Shown piece by piece: positions 1 through 12,031 of a DNA stretch of 64,000 bases. Made by a program: the position numbers and the translations under genes. Source of the stretch: Durusdinium trenchii (lineage: Eukaryota; Sar; Dinophyceae; Suessiales; Symbiodiniaceae). The notes under the pieces are model-generated. The model searched no databases. It saw only the letters and a list, made by a program, of their open reading frames with translations, and was not told the DNA's origin. The stretch lies in assembly GCA_963970005.1 (NCBI GenBank), contig CAXAMN010029039.1, forward strand, positions 186,001 through 250,000, given 5' to 3'. Within the stretch, counting starts at the first letter, position 1. Every line of letters starts with the position of its first letter.

Positions 1-2949
1 GCCACAGCATTGAGAATCAACTCGGTCACGCTCACCGTGTAGACCAAGAATGTGGTGCCCACAATGACCAAGAGCGTGGCTGCCAGTAAACCTTGTTGTT
101 GAAATGGATCGGCTTAAGGACCCCCCCAAAAGAACATATTCCTCAGAAGGGGATTTATATATATAACAGGGAATGTAACAAACATCACCTTACTTCCGCC
201 AAAAGCAAGAAACGGTAAAGGAGGAGAAAGCCACTGAACAGTTTCCGCCGCATGGCCACCGCCCTCAAGCGATAGTGCGTGACCTGTCAACATGCAGTTA
301 CACACTATAGAAAAGATTCGCACCAGCAAAAAGCAACATAAATAAATAAAAACGACTGTATATAAGAACACCCTGAGACCGGCGTTAAAAGCTAAACACA
401 AGTTGAACACAAACAGTTGAATCAAGTTGAAACGCATGTGATATCAGTTGTCTCGAACGATTGTTTTCTGGATCAGATGGCCAATGTGGAGCATCCCAAC
501 ATCCGTTCTTTTCCCGCCTGCGTAAAGGGATTCTCTCGTGTGTCCAGCTTGGTTGGGCCACGCGGCATGGCCATGACACCACGGTGCAATGCCAATGCAT
601 GGCTCACCTGGTGGCCAGGTAAGACCCCACGTCACGTGACACGTGTATGACACACCCCGACCTGAAAAGGAACAAATGCATGGGAGCAGTCACAGTGATA
701 TGTCTGGAACAAGGCTTCTTCTAAAGGGCTTACCATCTCAAAACAGAAAACAACTTCTTAGTAAAATCCTTGAATATCAGTATCCACCCAAGAAAGTGGA
801 CGAAAATGCACCTTGTTGCAATTAGTGGACCGTGAAATGACAAAGCTATATTTTTTCGGCGACCCGCCTCCTTGGCCACCATCAAATACCAACAAATCAG
901 CGCCACAATGCACAGAATCTGTCCCGTGAAGAAACCTTCCAATCCCTCAGCTTCCAATTTCAGGTACTTGTTGATGTTCCTGAGTCATGGGCGGCTCGAA
1001 AGCTATACTCATTATTTAGGGCTTAAGGTGAACATATCCTGTGGTCATGTATGCCAAGATAATTTGACAAACCTACCTTCACTTGGACTCCAAACATGCC
1101 AAATGATCCACATATTCTTCATCAATGTCCAGCAATCCAAACATGATCAAATCAAAGATGCATATAACGAGGCATGTAGAAGTGGTGTGAAGGGTAAGCG
1201 ATCATCACGAGGGCCCCAAATGGCATGGGTTTCATAATTATGGTGCGTTTGTTGTTTGCATTTTGCCAGACTCCTTCCGTGTCGCTGCCGTTTGGTCATG
1301 TGGGGTTGGGCACATGCTGCTGCTTTTCTCTCGGGAGTATGCTTTCTTCGGGGCGGGTTGGGGCATGTGGAATGCTAAGGTTCATCTGACCTTGCAAAGC
1401 ATGCAGCATGCACTTGATGCTACACTGTTACACCATCTAGCCTGCTAGCCTGCACATCTTGTCATCTCTCATATCCCTGCCGAGAGTCTCGATCAAGCCC
1501 ACTTGCAGCCCGGAGGATGCCAAGGACTTGTCCTCCTTGCACACTCAATTCACCAATGACTCCTTGGCCACAAGGCTGTAGTCTGCAAAGGAATGCCCAG
1601 ACGATCTCCTCCACCTGGACGCTCGGTGTGCAGGTTTCGGCCGCCGAAGCTCCGACCCGACGGCCACCGGGGCGCCCCGTTTCCCGTGCTGGGATGAGTC
1701 GACGGCTGAGGGTGAATGAGGCTGGCATGAATTGCCATGATCTACTCCACCTGTCTAGGACTATAAGCAGATCCGAGGTGGTACAAGAAACCTCGGAACA
1801 CTTTCCACCTCTAGAGATGTCTAGACAAGCCGACCCCAGTAGAGCGTGGCCGACCCAGTAGTCAGTACGGCGTGTTGTGTATAGAAAGATGCAAACCCAG
1901 TGGTGTGCACAACTGACATTGGGGGGTCTATGAAATAACACCCTGAACTCATCACGGAAGTAAGTGGAGTTCACCACCTATAGTCATCCTATAGTCTTCC
2001 CAGGGGCAATGCCATCTACGTAACCCTGATTATCTCAGGGAGTTTGTATACTGTGGCTATCACAAAAACGCGCGCAAAAAAACACGACATCACACCTCAA
2101 ACTGTCAACGATGGAGCTCTCATTGATGTCCGGTGTGGTGAAGTTGTAGTACGCAATGGCCACGAACACCACCTGCATAAGCACATTCACGATGGCCAAA
2201 AGAAAGGTCTGGAAGGAGCCAAAGGGTCCCAAAGCACCAGTCCCGATGAAGATCACCAAGTCCCACGTGGATTCACCAAAGGTGTAATACTCACAGGTCT
2301 GCGTATCCAAGGTCTTCTCATCCATTTCCTTCACCTTGGATCGTGAGATTTCAATGACTTTGGGCACACTGGCACGTTTGGAAGCCGGGGTCATGGATGT
2401 CAGATCACTGACATTCGGTTCGACTTTCGCCTCGGACTTCGTGCTCTCCAAATTGACTGGAGTGAAGTCCTTTTCGGACGCAGACTTGGCTTGTGCAGAA
2501 GCTTTGGGAGAGGCCTCCTCGCCCCAAATGGGCTTCGGTGGCTTCGGTTCGGTCTCCATGTCGAGTTGCACGTTGTCGGGACTCCACATGGCCGCGACAT
2601 CGATTCTCAACATCTGCTCCACTGCATGTAGACGTTCATGGAGTTGTGGAACTAAAGATGCCAAGATGATGGTCTCTTCCATCTCTTCAAACTTTTGATC
2701 AATGGCATTCAGAATGTCCGAGTCTTGAGGAGCAAAGGTGCCTTGCCGTGAAAACTTCGCCTTCCGCAACACCATGCCGAGGGGCCCAAAAACGTGTCGA
2801 TGGAGGCCGTTTCCACGGGATTTTTGGAGCGACGGGAAGGCCAGAAGACCAGGCCCAAAGCGCGGAGGACGCAGCGGAATTAAGCCGCACACAGCTGAGG
2901 ACATGACACGCTTGCCATGGTGTTCATGCTCACAAATGCCAAAGCTCAA
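1..2949 (-). CDS. Multi-pass membrane protein of a dinoflagellate family, six exons, 3' end beyond the window
   Basis: Six minus-strand exons join in phase: 2949-2096, 1614-1489, 979-868, 607-518, 283-214 and 91 to beyond base 1. Start is either ATG 2949-2947 or ATG 2904-2902; an upstream exon is possible. Exon 1 has an acidic, Pro/Lys-rich middle and a hydrophobic end (IFIGTGALGPFGSFQTFLLA onward). Exon 2 reads WRRSSGHSFADY. Exon 3 holds a membrane segment (FTGQILCIVALICWYLMVAKE without its last residue). Exon 4 begins VSHALALHRGVMAMPRG, exon 5 VTHYRLRAVAMRRKLF, and exon 6 holds another membrane segment plus VYTVSVTELILNAVA. I recall the same motif order in many predicted proteins of symbiotic dinoflagellates; their function is unknown to me. 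Donors are GT, GA, GC, GC and GT. Exon 2 contains an in-frame TGA at 1547-1545, so this copy may be a pseudogene. Exon structure is well supported by phase; function is not. Confidence 0.85.
1545..1547 (-). other. In-frame TGA inside exon 2 of the membrane-protein gene
   Basis: In the only frame that joins exon 1 to exon 3, exon 2 reads SLVN, stop, VCKEDKSLASSGLQVG. The residue before VC is usually Arg in the relatives I remember, so a single CGA to TGA change explains it. Exon 2 otherwise has intact borders and no frameshift. Confidence 0.8.
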
Positions 2950-3474
2950 AGCAGAACATATATACTAGTACAGTATGTGCATGTACTTGTACATGTATAT
3001 TATATAGTGAAACCCAGTATAGATAGAAACGGTGTCCGAAACATTTTTCGTGCGGAATCTACTTTTCCGCCTTTTTTCAAACATGAATCTGGGGACAAAC
3101 TAATCAAACAGGACAAAAGAATCAGCTTTGCGGGAAGAAGGCAACAAACTCGCTCCGCATCCTGCCTTTCCCTGCCTTCTTGAGGCTTCAAGCAAAGCCT
3201 CTTCGCCTTGCCGAATCCCAAACTGTTCCATCCAAGACCGAATGGGCCATGGGACTGGAAGAGTTACAACCTGCATGGGCCATGAATGATGGTAAAGGCC
3301 TTTCTCTAAAACGTTAACAGTATAAAATAGAGATAGGTATATAGCTAGTTACCGACTGTTGCAGGTATGACAGACCCAAGTATGATTTATGTAACACAGT
3401 CCCATGGATGCTCTGGGCAACCAAGATCTTCTCGGCCAAATAACTATCAAACATGATCGATATACTACACACGA

Positions 3475-3690
3475 TACGGCTAACAACCGGGCAAAAAAGG
3501 CGATGAAGACAACCTGTGGTGTCAAATGGAAAGCTTTCGTTTCACAATCTTCTGGTTCATTTTGACCCCTCACTATAGAGTCGATCAGATCCTGCTGGAT
3601 GTACAGAGTCCTCAGATATTGCTGTCGTTCTCTGGCGACGAACCCCAAACCATCCCACCAGCAGCAGCGGCTAGACTTCGACGCTGTCGG
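3475..3690 (-). CDS. Candidate exon, unrecognised, possibly 5' part of the membrane-protein gene
   Basis: The minus frame reads ARERQQYLRTLYIQQDLID then SIVRGQNEPEDCETKAFHL and TPQVVFIAFFARLLAV, a charged helical stretch followed by a hydrophobic one. The balanced composition and the helix-then-membrane pattern suggest coding sequence. It lies 0.5 kb upstream of, and on the same strand as, the membrane-protein gene ending outside the window, so it may be its N-terminal exon. A donor after CCACAG (CAG then GTTGTC, near 3514) is possible. No known domain was recognised. Confidence 0.45.
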
Positions 3691-4053
3691 AGCTCCAACG
3701 GCGCGTCGACTCGTTGGCCGAAGCGGCCTGGCCGAAGCGAAAGGGCACGAAGAGAGCGGAGGAGCTCCCACCCCCGCGGCGAGCGAGCGAAGACGCTGTA
3801 ACAGTAGACCACTACATGCGCTGCAAAAAGCTTAACCGGTAACTATAGGTATACCGGTTTTCTCCATGGTAGGCGGCTGTTCTCAAATTGCCTAAGCTTG
3901 TAGGAAAGTTCAAGCCGGAGACAAACTCACTTCAGGAAACCCAGCTGCCTGGATGAGTCAACACCAAAATAAACTAGAAACAAACATGAACAAGCCAGGT
4001 TCTTCCTCGTTAACTTCAAGACATCTCTTTAGAAAGAAACCCACACCTTCAGG

Positions 4054-4476
4054 TCAAAGAAAAGCAGCTTCTCCGCTGAAGCTGATTGGCAACATCAGCA
4101 GCATGGAGCTCTGGCCACATCGTACTTGGTCAATGCAGATCTCTGAATGAGCTATGCGACCAAAGCTGGGATACTTGAACACCACATCTTCCAACTCTCT
4201 GGGGTCTTTGACAAGGCGTACGCGGAATGTTTGACTCAATGACCTCACACTCTTTTCAACCATGGCCATGAAAACCAATTCTCCAGCCAACATGCGTTTC
4301 AACGAGTCCCTCGCCCTTCGCACCACTTTTTTGCTTTGGGTGTCCGGGCCCCTTTTCTCTGAGTCCCTTTTCTCTTGGACTGTGGCAATCCGTTTTGCTT
4401 CGAAGCAGCTTTTTCGGTCTCCGGATGTCTCCAGCCTCATATCCACCTCGCTCACCGCGTGCTCACCGCGAAGCAT
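4054..4476 (-). CDS. Candidate exon(s), unrecognised charged protein
   Basis: An open minus frame of about 140 codons. The best part reads KKVVRRARDSLKRMLAGELV, then FMAMVEKSVRSLSQTFRVRL and VKDPRELEDVVFKYPSFGRI. This is Lys/Arg/Glu-rich and amphipathic, unlike neighbouring random translations. It sits between the stop codon of the LRR gene (4762) and the membrane-protein gene, so it starts a new gene or is the first coding exon of the latter. Exact borders were not set. No family was recognised. Confidence 0.45.
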   Translation of the reverse strand: MLRGEHAVSEVDMRLETSGDRKSCFEAKRIATVQEKRDSEKRGPDTQSKKVVRRARDSLKRMLAGELVFMAMVEKSVRSLSQTFRVRLVKDPRELEDVVFKYPSFGRIAHSEICIDQVRCGQSSMLLMLPISFSGEAAFL

Positions 4477-4761
4477 GCTTCTCAGGCCTCATCGGTCCAG
4501 AGACTCGAAGGATGTTCAATGCGGCATTGCGGCATGTCCGGCATCAACTCCTGCCCACTGACCAGAGCTAAACACCACAAACCGGTGCCGATCAGTGCTG
4601 GAGAGCGGTGTTTTCTGGGAAAGACCGGGGAGACTCCAAATCGGAGTCTAAGGCATTGAGAGGACCGACCAAACCACATGACCTGTCTCGGTTCGGTCTA
4701 CACACGGTCTCCCTCTTTTTCACCGCGGAGGTGGGGTGGTTCGTCTAGTCAATTGAGTTGG

Positions 4762-7640
4762 TTAGTCAACTTCCACCATCGTGCCAAGGTCACGCATGTA
4801 TTGTACTGCATCTTTGCCAGACTGATCTCTTGCAGTCACCCGTAGCTCTGGTAGCACCACTCCTCGAGTCAAGGCTTCTGTGAGCACATGGAGCGAGAAA
4901 GGATTCCTAGCAAGATTGAGCTTCTTCAAACAGGGGATGCTTGGGAGCACCTGAAGCATGTCTTCAAGTATTCCATTGTTGATGTGATTCTCGGCCACAT
5001 ACAAGGTTGAGAGTTGCCCATCACCATGTGGCATCGCCAATGCTTGAAGAATGATCAGAACTCCGTCGTGGAGTTGGTTCTTGTTCATAGTGAGCACATC
5101 TAGGCTCTCATTCGCTCTCAAGCCTTCGGCAAGCACACGGGCTCCAGCCTCACCAATGCCATTGTCATTGAGATACAGCTTTTTCAATGTCGGAGTTCTT
5201 GAAAGAAATTGGGCCAAAGGATGCAACTTTGATCCTAATTGAGTTCTTGACAGGCTTAAGAGTTGCAAGGGAGAGGACCCTGCAAATGCATCCAAACTTC
5301 GTGACAGTTCCAGGCATTTTCGATAGCCATCACAGGATCCTATCATCTTGTCTGGACCTTTTGCCAAGAAGGGAAGTAACTTGAGGCCATCAGGACCTAT
5401 TGGATTTCCATCAAGATACAACTGTGTCAATGTTTCGTTCGAAAGTAGTGCAGAAAATAGGCTCTCAGCTCCTTCTGGCCCTATACCATTGTCGGATACT
5501 TTCAACTCGGTCACGACATCATCTTCTTCTAACAAGCGTCCAAGCACACCTGCTCCAATGTCCTGCAAATTAGAACTGGGCAGAATTCTCTTCTGCTTTG
5601 CTACCCACCAAATCTTCATCAGGTGCATAGGTACATGCGCCGTCGTGCTATCTTCTTGCAAGTTGCAGTAGCACTCACTGAGAGGATAGGCCGCATTCCG
5701 AAGGGCCACAAACAAGGGCCATTGTATGGCCATAGTCACCACGACGATGTGAAGAACGGGATCTGCCAAATCCGAACCAGAAGCGTAGATGTCTGACCCA
5801 AGCGAGCCTAAACATAGTGCGTAGAGTGCAGCTTTCGCCACTATCCAAATCCGCGGCTTACATGCAAAAAGCGGCTGTCCAGAATGGAGTAATGGTTCGG
5901 GTGGCGTCAAAAGGGCCCACATGGCGTACAGCAACTTCTTCCAATCTCCAGTTGCATAGAAAACCTGTAACATTTGCCTCGGGACCAACAGCAAAGGCTC
6001 AAAAAAGATGTCGAGTTCTTAGCCTGCAACATAATACACATGGGTCCTAACATATTCTAAATAAGACTACAGCTACTCTACTTCAAACCCATAGCAGTGA
6101 GCCTCTCATGCCACAGGCATAGATGTGAATGACTTTGCTCCTGGAGAGCAAGACATTTATGAAGTGTTATTTTCCATTCTGTAGTGCCACACTCTTGATA
6201 TCACCAAGAAACAATGCCAAATCAACAGCTAGCAATCCCAAAGCAGCAGGGAAGCCAGCCCACGTGATGTCCACCGCATTTTGGAAGACCAAAGGCAGTA
6301 AGCAGTTAGTCACCAAAGTTGCCCCACGGTAGACCACAACAAATGCAAACCTCATCGATCCATTGATTCGAAAAAATACAAGAAAATACCATTACCCCAC
6401 AATATATAACGCCCCAAGCAATCCTCAGCATAAAGAAACACCTTGATGCTTGAAATCCAGTCTGGACACAATGCAGAGCAGGAAGGCACTGTGCCCACGA
6501 CACTTGGAAGGCCGTTCACCTCAGAGAAAATAACATTAAACATCCAAGGGCCAAAGACAAATGGGAAGTCTGGGAAAAATGACGGCGTGTGTCAGTTGTT
6601 CTACAGCGAATGCCTCTCAGAACACAAACAAGTAACAAGATGTAACAAGCATCAGTGTTTGCATTTTGTAATTCATCCCTTTCCAAGTCTGCCTCTTCTC
6701 CAAAGTGACAACATCCTCCAAACACTGGGGTCCTGACAAAATGTGAGACGTGTCCGAAGCAATCAATTTGAGCAAAGGTCTTGACCAAGAAGCAGCCATC
6801 AATGAGCGTTGAAATGTAAAGGAATGACCAGGAGGTTGGTGAAAGCTCAGGTCCAGCAAGCAAGAAAATGTTAAGGAAAAAGACCGGCACGGTCTCTGTG
6901 AGCAAGGAAGCCCGTTGCAAAGCTTCAAACACTTGAGGAAGACGCAACATGTCCATGGCTCGCTCAACCTCCTCTGCCGTATCAGAAAAAGCCAACAAGA
7001 TGAAGCACAAAAGCAATATGCAAGCTGGCAGCAATTGGAAAAAAGTCAGGAGAGCCATGCAGCATGGGAGACACATCAGTTGGCCGGACTGCAAGGCCAA
7101 AGGCGGCATGTACATCCAATTTGTGGGAGTTTGAGGATATACCCACATTGCAGCCCAAGAGGCTGCGAGTCCAATCATTGTAAGCTTGATTGAAAAGGCA
7201 CGAATGTCAGTGCGCTGATATAAATCTAGCAACGTCAAAGTGTCAGCCACAAGCCTGAAACAAATCAAGCCAGCTGCAGCGACCACCTCGAACAAAGTTG
7301 CCATTTTGTCACCGCTTCTCACAAGCGCCACGCCAAAACTGACCGGGTCATGCATCTTGTAATCGTAGCCTCTTCCTCCCCGCAAAGGAAGAAGGCTGCC
7401 CACAAGCCACACCAAAACTACTAGAATGCCAAGAACGAGGAGGGCGTGAGCCACACTTTCCTGGTTCAGCTGTTCTATCTGCTTCAGTACACTCGAAACC
7501 TGGCCAAATCCAAGTTCCCACACGGTGCTGACGACATATGCACCGGCCACCAGGACCAAACAGAGTGTCAGAATGTCCCAAGATGCCCACGTCAAATGTG
7601 GCTCCACCGTGCTCAATGGTTCATAACGACTTGCTTCCAT
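4762..7640 (-). CDS. Multi-pass membrane protein with C-terminal leucine-rich repeats
   Basis: Starts at ATG 7640-7638 (MEASRYEPLSTVEPHLTW). Exon 1 (7640 to about 6615) encodes some eight hydrophobic segments, for example ILTLCLVLVAGAYVVSTVW and FFQLLPACILLLCFILLAF. A second exon from 6570 begins FPFVFGPWMFNVIFSEVNG after a TTTTTCCCAG acceptor and ends near 6451. A third (about 6345-6170) reads FAFVVVYRGATLVTNCLLPL. The last exon (about 6015-4762) starts LDIFFEPLLLVPRQM, has two more hydrophobic stretches, then roughly six ribonuclease-inhibitor-type repeats such as LTQLYLDGNPIGPDGLKLL and LKKLYLNDNGIGEAGARVL, and stops after LGTMVEVD. LRRs of this type usually bind protein partners. I join the parts because all contribute membrane segments on one strand with no stop between chosen borders. 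Middle exon borders are not fixed. The ligand and cell membrane involved are unknown. Confidence 0.75.
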
Positions 7641-9021
7641 GGGAGGGCGGCCGTTTTAGATGAAAGTCACTACCTATACTAACTACCAGGGCCATCCAGG
7701 GCCCAATTGCTGCGCTGTGGAGAAGTTGCCGGACATGGCGCAGCACTTCCCACTTTCAAAAGAACGAACACGAAGTGGTCAACTTCAACGAAGCTTGGGA
7801 TCCGCGGCCTCGAAGTTGAACGAAGTTGAAAGAAATCCGTTCGAGGGCGGGTGGCATCCAAGGCATCCGTCAGGACCTTAGAGAAGCATGAAACAAAACT
7901 CCGGAATCGACATGTCAACAAACAGCTGCCTTTGATGACTTTGGCAAATGATGTCGTGCCACAACAGAATCAACTCCCTTCGCCGCCTTCGCCAACAGTT
8001 GTCTAGCACAATAAACATGATGCCTCATTGTAAAATTGGAGTGTGCGACGCAGCTTCTTGGAAGTTCCTCCATGCAGTGGTAGCCTAGCATCTAAGATTT
8101 GGACAGTTCGGATGCAAAGTACAAACCTGCCAAAACCGCCAGGTTTTCCGAGGTCTTTCCACGTGTTCGATCCTTCTACCGGCCAGGCCAGGCCGGAGCG
8201 GCCCCTCCAGATGGGAGGTTTCCCATCCGGTCACAAAAATAAGATCAACCCAGCAAGTGTCCGCATGAGTTTCTGGGAAGTCGTTTCTTAGCTACTCCAG
8301 GTCCGATTCTTTCAGAGAAGAACCTATAGCAGACCAAAGGACACTTCGATGCATGATTCCCCTTTTTGGTAGTCTAGGGGCATCATTCCTATTCCGCTTG
8401 AGCACGGGCCCCCCGGTTGCTTAGTGGCCAAGGCAGGGGAATTTGGAGGTTAGACTGGAGCACCAGTTGGCGCTTCTTCGGACAAATCGACGACTGGTGC
8501 AAAGACGAATCCCCGGAGGTTTTTGTGTAAGGAAAGTCTGCAACTACATGACAAGAAACTACGTCTCACCAGTGTGTTTTCTGTACAAACAAATGGCGTT
8601 CCGCATGCGTCTTGACGATCGCGTTTCTTTGCGTCATGTATTTTAAAAATATATTTCTATTTTTCAGAGTCTTGTGGCATGCTTGGGATTCGCAGTTCTT
8701 CGGCTTGGGGATCTCGTTTCTTCGGTGGACCCTAATGGCAAAGTAGTTCTTCCGTGCTCAGGAGTCGGTTGTCTGAGCTCCTAAAGGGGAATCATGGAAG
8801 CTTTGGCCAACAACCTAGAACAGGAAAGCAGCCTATTTTGATGGTCTTCCACTTGGGTCCTACATTGATTTCAAGAAAACAAGCTAGACTTCTATGAGTC
8901 GTGGTTAGGCAGATTTGAACAGTAAGTGAAACAACTCAATTGTCAGGGACCAAATTGTCATCAATTGCATCAACACCAATCAAAAACACCAGCTTGAGAA
9001 AACCCGGGAGCTTCTTCTAAT
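7641..9021. other. No gene recognised
   Basis: About 1.4 kb upstream of the LRR gene start. No frame with protein-like composition was seen on either strand. It should hold the 5' untranslated region and trans-splicing acceptor of the LRR gene, which I cannot place. Confidence 0.4.
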
Positions 9022-9061
9022 GCCAACACGGTGGTGAGAATAAGCCCACCACCGTGTTGGC
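9022..9061. repeat. Perfect 15-bp inverted repeat (hairpin)
   Basis: Bases 9022-9036 (GCCAACACGGTGGTG) are exactly repeated in reverse complement at 9047-9061, leaving a 10-base loop. There is no U-run after it, and it lies in a gene-free stretch. Role unknown. Confidence 0.9.
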
Positions 9062-10322
9062 CGGGCGCGAGCCTATCTTTGAGGTTCCACACCTTGACCG
9101 GTCAATTCGTCGGCTGTCTACCTTTAGGCGACTGGAGACTAACAATCCCAACTTGATCACCCAACCGCCCCCCCTTGCAATCCACCGCCGTCAGGTCTGG
9201 GAATTGAAGCTATTCAATCAGGTAATGCCCACCAACATCCCCAACAGTTGACGAGTCGCCTGCAAAGACAGGACTCTATAGCTGGGGTCCGCCTGCCCAG
9301 CGACAACACGTGACCCGAGCGCCATAGCGCCCTTTTTTGCAGCAAAGGAAGCACCAATCGTCACCTCATCTGTAGCTGCTACACCATTTCCATATCGAGT
9401 GGGGAAACATCACAGGACCCAAACACGTGCCAACTTTAGCCTTTCCAAGTCTGGCGAAACTATGTGTTTGTCTGACCTACTCGCAAGGAATGAGTTCATC
9501 TGCAACCTGGGCTTGGGACCAATGATGGACCATGTGCCATGTGTAATTATTTGAAGTATCGGACACAAATCATACACAACATCGACCTTTGTCAACTTTG
9601 TAAAACCACGTTGTGAGCGCTCCACTGTGAATGTCATGCCTGCGTGCTGTGGAGATTGATGGCGTAACTCTGAGTCCTCACCGTCACAGCGGCCGCAAGC
9701 CAACAAGCATGGACGGGGAAACCAATCTTACTTAAGAATATACACTTCACAATTGGCTAAGCATTAGCTACACAAAACCAAAAACACGTTTACCCACAAA
9801 AAACGGGAAGAATCAGGAAGAATTGCAACATGTCTGCACACTGCAGACCCAAAAGGGAACATCACGCTTCACATGTCCCTGGATGTTCAGTCAAGAAGTC
9901 TGCCACAACCCATCTCTTGGTCAATGTTCAACCTATATAACTGGCTTTCAACAATCTGAGTGGTGTGCTGCACACGGTAAACACGGCACCACAAGGAGGT
10001 TCAAAGCCCAGCTACAAGTTTGGGAGAATGTTCAGATGGTTCTGCCTCGCTTCAGCGTCGTTTGTGCATCCAATCAAATGTATATAGCCTGGTTCCGAAC
10101 TAGAAGGCCGCAAAGGGGACGCTGGCGCTATGAGACAGTTATCTCAAAGGCATATGTACATGGCGAGCTTCTTTGGCTCACAACAAAATGTTCCCAGCCA
10201 ACTGGCAATAGAAGTAACATAATCACTATGAAACAGATCAACCTCTGCTTGCTTCAAACTGAACTTGTTCGACAATGAGACCAGGTTGAGGTCAGTGGAG
10301 GTGGTAGCAAAATCCAGCGATT
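9062..10322. other. No gene supported
   Basis: Contains one 151-codon plus-strand open frame (9823-10278) without recognisable motif, downstream of and opposite to the MORN gene. I see no splice pattern or domain that would make it a gene. Confidence 0.35.
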
Positions 10323-10861
10323 TCAACTGCAGCTGGAAACATATTCCTGAACGCGTTTTGCATCCATGTGTGCCTCTGGCCATTTGCCTTCAAACTGCTT
10401 TCCATCTTGAAAAACATACTTGCACTCGGCAAGGACGGCTTGACCGTCTGCCCAGGTGCCTTCCAATCGATCGCCGGTCTCATAGCTATATTTGCAATTG
10501 TTGCCGTGCATCTGCCCTGCTTGAAAGTATCCATCGAAAATGTCGCCATTCTGGTAGAACTGCTTGCCAGGACCATGCTGTCTCGAGTTCTTCAGAGACC
10601 CACTGTAGATCTCTCCGCTGGAGTGCACGATGTAGCCAGGACCAGCTACATTGGAGGCCCAAAGCTTGGCAAACTTCGGTGAGTTAACACGGATGATGCA
10701 ACTGTCGATGTACGCAAAGAGGCCTCAAATGGCGCGAATTGCAGTCAGCAAGATTCATATTATCTTTCTGAGATCAAAAGTGCTGAGTGCTGCAACGCCC
10801 ATCCGGAACGTCCTCGACTTCCCTGCGGCAAGCCTTACCAAATTGCATCAGGTGAAGCCAT
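10323..10861 (-). CDS. MORN-repeat protein
   Basis: The main exon (about 10723-10323) has an open frame beginning LFAYIDSCIIRVNSPKF after a TTTGAG acceptor. It then runs through three to four MORN-like units: GEIYSGSLKN, GPGKQFYQNGDIFDGYF, YSYETGDRLEGTWADG and YVFQDGKQFEGKW. It stops with TGA at 10325-10323 after QEYVSSCS. MORN repeats (about 14-23 residues, with G-x-(I/Y)-x-G-x-(W/F)) commonly bind membranes or act as scaffolds and are abundant in alveolates. A possible first coding exon is ATG 10861-10859 (MASPDAI) ending at 10839 before a GTAAGG donor, but its phase does not fit the acceptor I prefer, so another small exon or acceptor must exist. The protein is short, about 130 residues. 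Confidence 0.7.
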
Positions 10862-11369
10862 ACTGAATCATTTGAACTACTACAGCTCAAGCTTCTTCCC
10901 TCGCTTCTCAAACGAAATATGCTTGCTGATACCATTTGTTTGACATTGTATGAGTCGTCCGCTTCAGAAACACCATGCGAACTCTCAAGCCTGCCCAAAA
11001 ATTGACCTGCTGCTAGGTGGCTTCGGAGGCCGCCCATAAACGAAAGAAATCCACCGTGCCTGCGTTACATGTCAGTTGATGTCAGTACATGTTCGTGTCA
11101 GTATGAGGTGTTGAGCCCTGCCTGCTAGAATTAGGACACCATATTTGGTCTTTTCTGAATAGTGCTTGTACTGGATCAACCATCGGTCCTGAAGGAAGGC
11201 TACAAGAAAAGGAGGCATCAAACATTCGAGTATGTAAGCACCATGCGCAAAGTAAACAAACAAAACAACATCCAAAAAAACATACTTTCACAGTCACCAA
11301 CTCGAAACAATGACACTAATAAACAGTAGTTTATTGGCTAAACCAAATCAATGAAACTTGGCAGCAAAA
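10862..11369. other. No gene recognised
   Basis: Open frames here (for example 11275-11072 minus) lack repeats, motifs or convincing splice sites. It separates two minus-strand genes and probably contains the MORN gene's 5' region. Confidence 0.35.
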
Positions 11370-11722
11370 TCAAAGAAACATGTCAAGCCTGTCCTTGCCC
11401 AGTCCACGCTTCAGGCGAAGATCCTGATCGTTGATGAGTGGTTTGGAAGGATTGTACCTGGATCCGACGTCAACGGTTCCAGCCACACACCGCAGCCCAC
11501 CAAACAGAGCTAAAGATGCTAAAGCCAAAGCTGAAGCATGAGGTATAGCATGGTTTTACATAAAGATCCGTAAAACTGATCACGAAAAGCTGAATGACTT
11601 CCAGGTCGCTTGAGTAGGCCCACATTTGCCTCGATTCTTCGATACAATGGGGCGCCTTCCTCGCCCACGCCACATCCAAAGACGCCAAAGCCCTCCTCCT
11701 GGCAATGAATCGGCGAGCACAT
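11370..11722 (-). CDS. Small unrecognised protein, two exons with a 50-base intron
   Basis: From ATG 11722-11720, or an acceptor just inside it (CATTGCCAG), the frame reads EEGFGVFGCGVGEEGAPLY then RRIEANVGLLKRPGSHSAF. It joins at 11560 (donor GTAAAA) to 11509 (acceptor CATCTTTAG) and continues LFGGLRCVAGTVDVGSRYN and DLRLKRGLGKDRLDMFL, stopping with TGA at 11372-11370. The join keeps phase, and the intron has 50 bases. The C-terminal half is basic and the N-terminal part glycine-rich. No family was recognised. The nearest upstream gene ends at 12032, so this is probably an independent small gene. Confidence 0.5.
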
Positions 11723-12031
11723 AGAATTAGTGGATCTTTGTGGTGTGTCACACTTCGTGGATCAGTAGCCTGCGACTCCTATCTGAAGGTAATCAAACAA
11801 ATCACCAAAAACCGCCTCCAGCTCATTGAGCAATTCTTGTGCATTTGTTCCAGTTGATAGCTCGGGCTCGCCAATCCTTACTCGTCACAGTGAAACCAAG
11901 CAGTCTTAAAACTCTTGAACTCGACTGTTGGATATCTTGTGACACCGGAAGATGTGACACACCGTCACATCACAACATTCAGAACACCCAATTCCGTCTG
12001 CAATCTGCAAACAAGGCGCACAGGTGGTCAT

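Noticed and set aside
1462..1977. 171-codon minus-strand frame across exon 2 of the membrane-protein gene
   Set aside because: It is a shifted frame. The frame that joins exons 1 and 3 and shows the family motif is another one (with the TGA).
9823..10278. 151-codon plus-strand open frame
   Set aside because: No domain, no splice context, opposite the MORN gene's 3' flank; a chance frame is as likely.
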